The notes beneath the pieces were generated by a model, which did no database searches, was not told the DNA's origin, and worked only from the letters and a program-made list of their open reading frames with translations. Below, one piece after another: positions 47,601-60,400 of a stretch of DNA of 64,000 nucleotides. The stretch covers positions 3,817,898-3,881,897 of the forward strand of contig CM060474.1 of assembly GCA_030544235.1 (NCBI GenBank). Direction: 5' to 3'. The position numbers and the translations under genes were made by a program. This stretch comes from Lepturacanthus savala (lineage: Eukaryota; Chordata; Actinopteri; Scombriformes; Trichiuridae). Each line of letters opens with the position of its first letter. The stretch's first letter is position 1.

Positions 47601-50600
47601 GAGATGAGAGTAGATCTGGGACGAACACACCGAGTGGAAACAGAACATTGTTCTGATTCAGGCTGACAGCCACAGCTCTTAAAACATGATTTTTTTTTTT
47701 TTTTTTTACAAGAATATACCTTCCATCATTTATAATCCCTGAGTGCAGGCCGCTCTGAGAGAGATCCAGGTTACTGGAGACACTCTTCCAGCGGCTGCAG
47801 CTGCGGCTGCGGCGGCCAAGGAATCTGCCGCACTAAATGCTGCCGCTACACTCAGACACTCATTATCTTAAATCCTTTTTATTCTTTTACGGATTTTTTT
47901 TTTTAGATCAATTACTTTGCGAGGAGAGAAATCGTCATTCTATCTATTTCATGTGAAGCCTCGCGGCGGTGTGCAGGAGAACAGTGGAAATAACACAGAT
48001 GCATCTAAATTTAGACGACTCAAAGGAAAAGGCATAATTCTTTTAATTAAGTCGGCACTAATCCACAGAATTGGCCCCTCTTTGTTTTCACCCACCTCCT
48101 TGTAACAAGAGATATTCTTCACTGTCTCAAGGTGTGTTGACAGTGGCCCTTAATTCTGTAGGTATTCATGAGGGCGCAATCTATCTGCTTCCTTTGCCTC
48201 TGGGAAACATACTTTCTGAAGGTTAATAAACAACCCTGCATATCCCGAGCCCCGAGATCATTTATCAGATTGCGATCTCTTACAGACTCTGAGAGTGGCA
48301 CGCCGTTTTATCATTTTAACAACGACGGCTAAAAGTGCCTCAAGAAGTCTGCCTAATAGGTTATTTTGTTATATGATTTCGTTATCAGATTTTTTTTTCC
48401 CTGTGTGCTGCCGTCCTGGTCCAGGTCTCCGCTGTAGTAACAGCCCTAAATCCCTAATGAATACTCGCATTAATGTCCCCGGAGCAGCCAGGAAATAATA
48501 GGCTCCTCCCGCGTTCCATCCATTTCCACAGCACAAGCTGCGGCACCACGATTTTTTTTTTTACCGTCCAACCTATTTCTGCGCTGATTCACGGACTCGT
48601 CTCAGCTGCTCATGTTCAGGTTTTGACAGCTGTCGCTCGTCTTCAGATCCACAGAGAAGCAGCAAAAGCAGCTTCCCTTTAATTAGTCTTTAATTAGTGA
48701 CACAAATTAAATAATAAAACCAAAACCTTAGATGCAAGTAAACATGATTAAACAAACACATAAATAAAATACATATGTATATATATTAAGAAAGTATGAA
48801 TGAATAAATAATAGTTTGTATAAATAAACAATACAAGTTTTACAGTAATAGAAGAAAACAGTAATAAATAACCAAAGAAAGACTTATTTACTAAGCAACG
48901 CAGACTTATAATTTATAAACAAGAAAATACTAACACTAATCATTTAGACAAGTATATATTAATAAGATGTAGAATGAAAAATTAAGAATAACATAATAAT
49001 TAAAACCAGCAACCAACCAGTAAAATATCTTTATATTAAAATATATTTCTGGAGGTTTCTGGTTTTATGTAAGATATGAAGAATGTGTGAAAAGATGTTT
49101 TTGTGATTCATGTCAGCATTTATGAAGAAACCTGTGATTTAGCTTAGCTTAGCAAAAGCTGTGAATGAAAGTGGAGGGAAACTGTTAGCGTAGCATCTCC
49201 ACAGCTATGTGAAGTGTTCCTGGCTACAGGTTCTCTGTTTTGTTTAGTTTCTCAGCACATCCAGACTGTGTTCTGTTCTCTTCTGTTCTATCTGTTCTGT
49301 TCTATCCTGGATACTAACATGAAGTCTGCTGTGAATCCTGAAGCTCGGGGAAATGACTTGTTATTCTCTCCATGTGTGTTTCAGGTTGTTTGGTGTAACA
49401 GGGAACTGTGCAGCCTGCAGCAAACTGATTCCAGCCTTTGAGATGGTCATGAGGGCCAAGGAGAACGTCTACCACCTGGACTGTTTTGCGTGTCAGCTCT
49501 GCAATCAGAGGTGAGTCATCTCCTCCTCGTACCTGCAGCAGGTGAATGGCTGCTCAGGGACCGAAGCTGCAGCATCACAGCTGCTAACAGCTGCAGGAAC
49601 ATCAACACATCACAGATGATCCTAGAATAACTGCTGCACTGATCCATCCTGAGGAAGACCAGATGGGGTCAGAGGAAGCAGTTTCTGTCTTTATTAAACC
49701 CTCAGTGAATTCATGATGGAACAGGAACAAGCCTTTCGACACATCCAATCACTGAGCAGCTATAAACACTTTTTTATTATTATTTGATCTTTATTTATCT
49801 CGAACAGATCAAAAATAAAATAACAAAAACACAAAGAATTCCATTTCCATGAAGTGAAATCAAACACTCTGATTAAATGTCAGAACAGTAGATTCAAGAA
49901 GGAGCAGGAAGAAGCGATGCAGCAGTGTAACAGCAGCAGCATATTGGTGAGGTCCAGGTTATTAGGTTCTGACATTTCCTTACAATGTCTTATTATAAAT
50001 AAAAATAAAATAAAATATATATAAAAAATTATTTTCTCAGGGTGTTTTTAGAAGATGTAGACCAGGGGTGTCAAACTGCAGTCCTGGAGGGCCGGTGTGG
50101 GTGCAGGCTTTTGTTCAAACCAAGCAGTACCACACCTGATTCTACTAATGAAGGTCCTTAGCAAGGGCTGTATTGGCTGATTAGTAGAAACAGGTGTGTA
50201 GCTCCTTGGTTGGAACAAAAACCTGCACCCACACCGGCCCTCCAGGACTGGAGCTTGACACATGTGATGTAGACACACAGCACGGTGCACTTTAAACACC
50301 TTAACATCAATTCTGAACTAAAAGAAATAACTACATTAAATGCAATACTATATTAAAAACTAAAGTGCAGCAGAAACACTTTGATGATGAAGGGCAATAT
50401 ATGCATTTGACAGATTATGATACAATTTATCAATATAAATGGAGAACAAAATAGGTCCTAAGACCAAACCCTGCGGCACACCTTTCTTGATATCAAGTGC
50501 AGCAGAAGCAGAACCAGACATTTGTATACACTGGGACAAATAATCAACAAACCAAGCCGCAGCCTGATCTGAAATGCCAATCGTAACCAAAGTTTTACCC

Positions 50601-53600
50601 AGGAGAGTGTGGTCTACAGTGTCAAATGCCTTACAGAGATCAATAAAGAGTGCAATACAATATTTTACAGTCAAATGCCTGCATAAAATCATTTAGAACC
50701 TTTAATGTAGCTGTAAAAGTACTGTGCTGCTTCCTAAAATGAGACTGTGAATCAGAAAAAATACTGTTGGATTCACCTACAGTTGTTCACCAACCAGTTT
50801 TTTGCAAGATTTCACCAAGATACACAACTTGGAGACTGGCCTGTAGTTATTTACTTCTGGAGGACCCTTCAGAACCTCCTTTGAGAAGAGGAAGTACAAA
50901 TGCAAAGCTCAAGATACTGGGAACTTTTTTTACAATTGAAACTCAGATTAAAAATATATGGCAGAGGCTCAGCAATGTAGTCAGCAGCCAATTTTAAAAA
51001 GATGGGGTCCATTTTGTCTGGTCCAGCTGTCTTGGTATCCAGATTTTTCAGTGCTCTGTGAACCTCTGAGACACAGCAGGAAAGTTAAAAATACAAATAT
51101 TGGAACTACTAGTTGTTTCTGGAAGTTCTGAGTTTGGAGCACAGGTTGCTAAATTAGGGTTTAACGACTCAAAATGAGACCCAGCTTTATTCCAGAATGG
51201 ATTAAATTACGTTTTTTTCATAAGGACAAGTAATAAAAGTTTGTTTGAATTTTTTCAGAAATTTATTTTAAAAAAAGAACAAAAATATAACATGTCTATA
51301 AGTTTTCACAGTTTTTAGCATGACTCTTAAACTGAGCTCAGGTGCTTCAGCAGCTAATTAGACTCCACCTGGCGTCAATTCAGCTGATTGGACAGGATCA
51401 GTAAAGTACCTGTTTAGTGTATAAAGACCCACAGGTGAGATCAAACCAAACCAGGAGCTCTAAGAAATATAGGTGCTGGTCATATAATTAGAATATCATA
51501 AAAAAAAGAAAAAGTTGATTTATTTCAGTAATTCCATTCAAAATGTGACACTTGAATATTTTATTCATTCATTATACACAGACCGATATATTTTGAATGT
51601 TTATTTCTTTTATTTTGATTATTATAACTAACAATTAATGAAAATCCCAAAGTTCCTGTTTCAGAAAATTGGAATATTATTTAACTGACTGACCAAAAGA
51701 AAAGATTTCTAGAAATGTTGGCCAATGGAAAATTATGAGCATTAAAAGTATGATGTACAGCACTTAATACATAGTTGAAGCTCCTTCTGCCTGAATTACT
51801 GCAGCAATGCAGCGTGGCATGGAATCCATCAGTCTTGCTCAGGCATTGATCAGGTGTTATGGGAGGCCAGGTTGCTCTGACAGTGGCCTTCAGCTGTCTG
51901 TATTATTGGATCTAACATAGCGTATTTTCCTTTTCACAATAACATGAAGGTCAAGCTAGTTTGCTGGCCAATTAAGACCAGAGCTCTGCTAAAGCCAATC
52001 CCAAAGCATTACAGATGAGAGGCAGGGATACACCTTAGATGGTCAACCAGTCTATTGTGGGGCACAAACACCATTCCCTCACAAACTCACACCTATGGAC
52101 AATTTAGAGTCTCCAGTTTGCACAGTATTTGTACTGTGGAAAGAAGCTGGAGAACCCAGAGAGAAGCCACGCAGGCATGAGGAGAACATGCAAACTCCAC
52201 AGAGAAAGGTCCCAAATCAAGGTTTTGAACCTGTGACCTTCTTCCTGTAAGACAACAGCGATACCCACTGCCCCACCATGTCGCCCCAGATGCCAAGTCC
52301 TGTTGGAAAATTTAATCTGCTTCTCCATAAAGTCACCGGCAGGAAGCATGAAGTGCTCTAAAACTTCCTGGTAGACTGCTGCACTGACCTTAGACTTAAG
52401 AAAACACAGTGGACCAACAGCAGCAGATGACATGGCACCCCAAAACATCAAGAGTGGGTTGACATAAGGAATGCGACAGCTGAAACCCATGTCTTCATAC
52501 GTCTGTGTTGGTGCTTCTTGAATGGACTGACTCCAGCTGCAGTTTGTGAATCTCCCCCACATTTTTGAATGTGTTCTGTTTCACAATCCTTCCCAGGATG
52601 CAGATATCCCTATTGCTTGTACACTTTTTTTTACCACATTTTTCCTTCCCTTCACCTCTCTATCAATGTGCTTGGACACAGAGCTCTGTGAACAGCCAGC
52701 CTCTTTAGCAATGATCTTTTGTCTTGCCCTCTTTGTGTAAAGTGTCAATGGTGGTCTTTTGGACCACTGGTATTTCAGCAGCCTTCCCCATGATTGTGTA
52801 GCCTGCAGAATGAGACTGAAATGTGATTTAAAGGCCTTTGCAGGTTGTTTTGGATTAATTAGTTGATTGGAGTGTGGCACCAGGTGTCTTCAATATTGAA
52901 ACCTTCCACAATATTCTACTTTTCTAAGATGCCCAATTTGGAGTTTTCATTAGTTGTTAGCTATATATATTAATATTAAAAGAAATAAACACTTGAAATA
53001 CGTCAGTCAGTCAAATATGTCAGTGAAATTAATGTATATATTATATGTATATATATATACACATCACAGTAAGTGTCAGCTGGGGTCTTGTATCTTTCTC
53101 AAACTAGGCTTTCATGCAATACACACACACACACACACAGCCCCTGGTTATGCACAGTTAGTGCTGGTTATTGTGTTCAGCCGCCTCCTCTAATGGAAGA
53201 AGTCAGCTAATCTCGGTCTCGGCTGCAGCCGATCAGCTCCGCTCTCTCACATTAAAACACATTTAAACCCAAGCAAATCTTTCTCTTTACATTAGAGCAG
53301 CTGATGAACTGTTGAATGAAATCGATGTTCGTGTGTTTCACTCAGTCCTTCGTAGCCTTTATGGAGGCTCCAGCTTTAATGGAAAGTGTTCCTCACGTCT
53401 GATTTTCCTTTGTTGAAATGCAGCAAAGAGACTGCAGACGTTTTATAGCAGCATCTTAACCAGAAGCTAGAAAATCTAAAATGAATGAATCTATATGCTG
53501 GTAAAGATCCAGTGACACACAAGTTAGAGCAGTAACAGTCACAGTAGTAACACCCACAGCAGAAGCAGCAGTAACAATCACAGCAGAGACAGTCACAGTA

Positions 53601-54334
53601 TTTCCTTCAGTCAACCTCCTGTATTTTTTGGGGAGGACTTTGTAGTTACTGTAGTTTTTAATCTTTTCTTCTTCATAAAGAAAGATAGATTGAATTCTTA
53701 AATCATTCTATAGCAGAAATATAATTCCCAGCAGGTGTAAACATTCTGGGCGAAGTGTTTTTCAATGTCTTATCCTGATTAGCAGCAGGACCCGTTTTTC
53801 AGATCTATCAGCTGATCTTACTTCAGATTCCCTGAATAGTTTCTCAGCAGTGAAATCAGCTCCTGGGCTTTGTCTGCATACCGATCTGCCGCCGTGTTCG
53901 TCCACGCCATCTCTGTCCCCTCTCATTTCCCAGCCTCAAACAAACATGAAAGTCCCCGTCCACCCCCCCTACCTCCCTCAGCGGCCCTTCAATAAAGCAA
54001 TCTAATCCATCTCACAAATGGCTCGGAGATTTCTCTGCGGAACATCGTCAGAAAATGTGAAATCTGATAAACAGAGCAGGCCATCGCAAGGTCGCCAGGG
54101 TCACACAGTGTAATTATCCACCGCCGCTGCAGGTCAACGCCAAGCAGGGCGAAGACTGGAGGTGAATTACTGCAATCAGGAATACACACACACACACACA
54201 CACACCCCAATATAACACACACACACAAACATAACACATGCACACAACAATGTGAAACACACACACAGAAATATAGCACACACACATACAACAATATAAC
54301 ACACACACAGCAATATAGCACAAACATAGCATAT

Positions 54335-54410
<76 letters not shown>

Positions 54411-57400
54411 CTCAATCTAACAGTATTTCTTCTCATTATTTATTTCTATTTCATCACATTTAGTTTGTACAAGAAGAAATCTTTAAAATGAAATAAAATT
54501 TACTTTATTACAATATTTACTGAAATGTTACTCATACAGCTTAAATAACTTTTAAGTTTCCAAGTGCTTCCTCTCATAAACGTCATCAACTTGCTCATGA
54601 CAACCCTCCTAGCAAGAGGTCATTTTATTTATATTATTCTTATTTTCAACCCTGACATGTATATATCTTAATCATTCAAGTCTTTAGAATAACCCCCCCC
54701 CCCCCCCCCCCCCCCCCATTAAAAAGCTATTTTTTGAAAAGGAAGTAGTACAAAGTGTGAAAAAATAGATACATAACTGATTGTTAGTGATTCTACTGAT
54801 AACCATATGCATGTAAACTTTGAAAAAATTCTGGTCTTATATGGGTTAAGTATAAAATGATAGTCCAAGACTTAACGGCTCTTAGGCTTAAATGGGTTAA
54901 AGCAGAGCAGCTGATGTCTGTGGCTCCTTCAGGCCTCTACAGGACTTTACCTGCTCAGATATTAGGGCCTTTGTTTCAGTGACGGACCAATCAGAGCCAA
55001 GCAGGAAAACGGCAGCTGAGACAACGTGTCACTGTGATCACGACCTGCGACGCCTCCTTTGTTCTTCATCATCATCACCATCACCATCAAATTGGCAGTA
55101 ATCTCTTCTCCTGCCATGAAAGAAGCATCGAGAGGGAAGCTGCTTCAGGAGGAAGATAAATGGAGACGCGGCACCGTTATCTCACTCGTGTATCTGCCAG
55201 AGAGCAAAGAGCCTCTTTTTTCTCCGTTTGTTCGCTCTGTGCGTGACTTTGAAACGGCATCAAGCTGCGGGGAGAATCGCTGCTGTCCCTGCTCTATCAG
55301 TGGAAATATAGGATCCTACATTGGCTCTGATTGCTCATGTCTGCAACCAATGTGGCCTTACTCTGTTAAACTGGACATAAATCTGCCGTGTGACCTTCCA
55401 CAGCCTCAACATTATTTTCTACCTGAGCTGAGGAGGAAGCAGCTCTGCTTCCACGCTGCAAAAAAAGCTTTTCATACAGTTCGTTCAACAATGAGCAGAA
55501 CTATCTGCAATTATCTGATTCCACTGGCAGATAATTCTGTTGATTTCAAGTGTTTTATCTTGATTTTGGTCAAATTAGTTAAATATTAAATATGAGATTA
55601 AAAGTCAAAAATACAGTCAAAAACTAAAAATATGATAAAAAATCTAAATATGAAAAAAGTCAAATTGTATCATGTTTTAATACACATGTATTGATAAAAA
55701 TAGTAGATTGAGTAATAGTATGTGATAAAAAGTTTAAAATATAATAAAAAAGTTAAAAGTATGATACAGTAAAAAGTAATAAAAAATAAAATCTATGACA
55801 ACACAATAAAATGTCAAATTGAATCATGTTCTGATAAACAAATATGAGATAAAAAGTCAAATTTAATCCTGTTTTCAAAAAGATAAAAGAGCAAAAATAA
55901 GATGTCAGAATATAAGTAAAAAGAATTTTAAAAATTAAATTAAATTTAAATTTAAATTAAATTATGCTAAAATTAACAATATAGGAATATAAACCACAAC
56001 CAAAAGTTAAAAAATGAGTTTAAAAAAATTCTATTTTAATAAAATAAAATTCTAAGTTTTTTTATCATAATTTTGTCTTTTATCTCATATTTATAGTAAA
56101 CTACATTATATTGACTAAAATCAAGAAACAATAAATAAAAAAAATGAACTTAATTATCTGCCAGTAGAATCAGATAATTCAGGATCATTCCAGCAAACAG
56201 CAGATATTTTCCCCTGTTGAGGCTTAATTTTTTTTGCAGTGTGGACCCGATGAAGGGGTCTGGGGGGTTCAGGAGGTCTGGGGGGTCTGGGGGGGCTGCA
56301 GGGCGTAAGGAGGCAGATATGAGGCTCCATCCAGCAGCAGTTAGCACAGATCAGCCCTGGGGGACAGATAATCGATGGGGCTGTCGTCCAGCCTCATCAT
56401 CTGGCCTCTGCTGCCCCAGTTTCCCCTGATGAGGCCTCGGTGCAGGAAGCTGAGAGCCGAGGGGGGACGGAGCAGGAAGGTCACGGCTGATAAGGAGGAG
56501 GAGGCTCCGCTCTGCAGGACTCGTGTCAGGACTGGGACTCATTAGACACAGGACTAACAGCCAATCAGGGACACAGGTGTCACTGAGTATGATTGGTGCT
56601 GAGAACACAAGCCTCCATTCGGATCCTGCACAAACCAGCACAGGATTTAAAAAGCCTGAAGATGCTGAAGCATCGAGACCACATCATACTCACCAATGAT
56701 GACAATAATAATGTTTTCCTTCATTATCACAACCTGTTTCTGAATAAAAGCTACAGCTTCTTCCACAGTAAGAGACCGATGGAGACAGAGAATAAATACT
56801 GAGTTTCACACAGTGTTTCCAACAAGCTGCAGATTTGTTGCACATCTACTTGAACAATGAATTCTTGTTTAGTAATCTTCTGTTGTAAATCTTATATCTG
56901 GTTATTAACTATAAAGTTCATGAATTCAGTTAATACATAATGTTTCTGGAACTTTTCTTCCTAATAGAGCTGCAGCTAACAACTATTCTGATGTTGTTTA
57001 TTTTATAGATTATTGAAAGAGTAATCGATTAGTTTGAATTATAAAACGATGAAAGTGTCAATCACTGTTTCCCAAAGGTGAAGATTCAACCTTTGAGAAG
57101 CTGGAATCAGACAATCTGGGTATTTCTTTTTTAAAATTGACTCAAATCTATTAATTGTTTATCAAAATAGTTGGATATAATGTGATCGTTGGTAACTAAT
57201 CGATTAATCATAATAATTGTAAATAAATATTCTGTTATAAATATTATTACAGCTCATTCTCATTCTCTCCTGATTGGTGCATTTAAAGTGTTTTACATCC
57301 AATCGGTGATGAAACCAGAGCTTCAACAATCAGTCGATTAATCGATTAGTTTCCAACTATCACATTAATCACCAACTGTTTTGATAACCAATAATGGATT

Positions 57401-60400
57401 TGAGTCATTGTTAAGAAGAAAATGTCAAAATTCTCTCCTTTCAGCTTCTCAAATTTGATTATTTTCTGGTTTCTTGAGTCTTCTACAATAATCTTTGGGT
57501 TGTGGACTGTTGGGGTGGACAAAAAAAAGACATTGAATCTTCAAGTTTGGGAAACAGTAATCGACATTTGACACCATTTTGTAAACCAAACAATTAATGG
57601 ATTAATGGTTTCAATAATCAATAGATTAATCAGAAGAGTGTTTAGCTGTGGACAGAGACGTCTGTGCAGTTCCACCTCCCTGATCTGAGCGTCCCTCGTG
57701 AAATACAGCTGGTGTCAGGACGGTGTTTGCTGGCACACAGGAAGTGATGAGTTCCTTCTTAGGGCCACATGGTTTGATTAACAATTGATTTTTCAGCGGC
57801 ACGGAGCAGGAACCTGACATGTTTGATTGCTGAGTTTCAGCAGGTGTGTAGCAACAAAAAATAGACTAAATAAATAAAAAATGACCATCGCCTACGCTCC
57901 AGATGTGAAACTATATTCTCCAGGTTAAGGAAACCTGATCTCTGATCCCCTAGCAGCAAACTGCCAGAGCAGATTTACAACATGCTGCTGCAATTAGGCG
58001 TCGGTGTCATAGGCCGAGTGTTTGTGAAGCTGCATGAGTCTCACGGTAATTAGATCAGATGCAGCTGAGCCTGATTCTGTTTCGCAGCCGCACTGCTCCT
58101 TCATTTGACTGGAAAGTGACTATTCTAGTTAACACAGGCCTCCGAGGCATCGCAGTACATCTTTAAAGTGTGTGTGCGTGTGTGTGTGTCTTCTTCCTAC
58201 AACAAGAGGTCTCTGAAGACTCATTAGTCATAGTCACCTCTAAGTAAAGGGAGGCAGAACCTGCAGAGGGCGACTGACTCTATAGTTACAGCCATTTGAT
58301 TACAGACCATATCTATATCTGTATATCTATATCTATATATATATATATATAGATATATATATATATATATATATCTATATATATACATAGAGAGAGAGAA
58401 AAGAGAGAGCGATTCCATACATCACCAGATGTGATGCTAACATGCTGCAGCAGAGTAACGCCTGTTATCAGGTGCAGATGGTAAAAAAGTGAAAGTGACA
58501 GAGAAACTGAACCTGGATGAATCAGTGGAGATGTAATGAAGCAGCTGCTGCAGAACAGTTTGATGAGGACGAAAATGATTTGAACCATATGCTGCGACAT
58601 TCACACTCACCACATCTCAGCTGTTTAATATGTTAAGAATTAAACAACACGCAACCCGAAGAGCTGTGACAGTCGCTGACCTCTGACCTCTGAGCCTGCA
58701 GCAGCAGCGTTAGGTCAGTCCGCTACAGATTCTGAATTTTAGAAGGGAAAACTTGACCCCAGCGAGGAAAATAAATCACTACAAGAACAGAAACATCTTA
58801 ACTGGTGATAACATTACTGTGATGGAGGTCAAAGGTCAGAGAGAGTGTTGTTGTACTCGAGAATAGTTTAAAGGCTGTAGAAGATGAGTTCAAGCAAAAA
58901 CACTGGGCAGAAGCTGCTGGATCAGACCTGCTGTGATTTCCTTATAGTTGGTTCACAGTCGTCACATGTGCTGCTGACATTTTACAAAGCAGAAGGGTCA
59001 GTGACAAATAATGTTTGGCAAGATGAAAAAGTCAAAACCTTTTTAAAATACGGTTTTAAGAAGCATTCATCAGGTCTCTCAATATGAACATTTTGTGTTC
59101 ATGTTGGTTTCTTGTTATTTTAAAGTCATTTTTTATCTTAATTTTGTATGTTTTTTTACACAAAATGTCAAATGGTGTAACCTAAGGATGATAAATGTGT
59201 TGTGTTTCTAATGTTTAAAACCGTTTTAAGAGAGTTAAACTATCTGGTACCAGGTTTTGTTTTTTGACATTTTTGTCATTGACCCAGAAACAATTTATAT
59301 GAAATAAATAGGAACAATAAGACGACTAAAAGTAGGAATAGAAGGAGGAGAAATAAAAAACACTTGATCAGGAAAAGCAGCAGATGCTGATTTTGACGTT
59401 AGCACCTTTATAATAAGAATCAGACTGAGGATAAGACTGAAAATATAAAGGTTCTGACCTCAGAAATAAGGTTTTTGAGGGACTTTGAATGGTTTGATTA
59501 ATGTAAATGATTTGTGCTGATCTCAGCTGGAACTTTAAGAGCTGTGAGTTAGTTATTAAAGTTCACTGCAGGCAGGAATGTTGCTGTAGTTCAGAACAAA
59601 GTGTACTCACACAAACTGGGTAATAATTAATGACAAATGTTGTGAAGAACAAGACAATTTAATGTAAAAGAACCTCACTTCTCCATAAACACTAAACAGT
59701 GTTTAAATCATAAAGAAAAAAAATAATAAAGAAAAAAAAAAGTTAGCAGGATGATTTTTTTTTTTTACCTTTTTATGATCAGTTTGAAGTTGTAGTTTCA
59801 AAATAAACCATCAACTGAACTTCCTCTTTATATCCATGTGAATCTTTATTTTGTGCCTGTGAATCAAATCAAATCAGCAGTTTATCCATTAATGTCCACA
59901 GCTCAGCTGTAAAATGTCAGAATAAAATCATTAAAACTTTAAAATCATCATCAATTCTACTCAGTGGAGAATATAGATTATAATTAGTTGATTCCTGGAG
60001 TCCAACAGGTCATTAATATAAAACCATGTGATCACTGGACCTGTATTTCACCTGTTAATTATTACTGTTACACTAACTAATGGTATCGGGGTCTGATCTA
60101 TAACCTGCTGTCATGTGACTGACGGATGTTGGTCCTGATTGGTGAACACATCATATGGAGGAGTGATGACTCACTTCAGCTTCTTATGATGTGTGTTTCT
60201 CAGTAATTGTGCCTTTTTGTGGTTTATTTACAGAAACTCTCTGTTATTTGGAGCCACAACCGTCTGTGTGTTTGAATCCTGTTAATTGGTCCCAAATGGA
60301 CGTAATAAATCAGGCAGAGAATCCGCCTGCAGCTCTGAATAATCTAACTCGTCAGGTGCCGAGCTGCTCCTGCTGCACCCAGCTCTGGCCTCTCATCCAG

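Larger units (their letters stand above)
21137..49384 (+). other. lmo3: lmo3 intron 2
   Basis: A 28.2-kb intron in phase 2, from GTAAGAGTCC to the acceptor TGTGTTTCAG. It carries at least eight unrelated tandem arrays, several MITE or TTAA elements, and blocks of unique sequence that look regulatory. No second coding gene was found on either strand. Confidence 0.85.
51470..53055 (-). mobile_element. Decayed Tc1/mariner-type transposon, interrupted by another repeat
   Basis: The left end AGGTGCTGGTCATATAATTA and the right-end remnant TTTTCATTAGTTGTTAGC with AAAAGAAATAAACACTTGAA are the two inverted ends of a known fish Tc1/mariner-like family. The outermost right terminus has decayed into AT repeats. 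The transposase lies on the minus strand in two broken frames (52880 to 52581, then 52562 to 52104). The fish repeat at 51980-52287 replaces part of the transposase gene. Confidence 0.85.

Noticed and set aside
50360..50692. Possible active reverse-transcriptase gene
   Set aside because: Frames are broken, conserved blocks lie in different frames, and the element is truncated. It is a fossil.
55059..55589. A 176-codon + strand frame
   Set aside because: It resembles no protein I recognise, and its last third lies inside the CACTGCAAAAA MITE.
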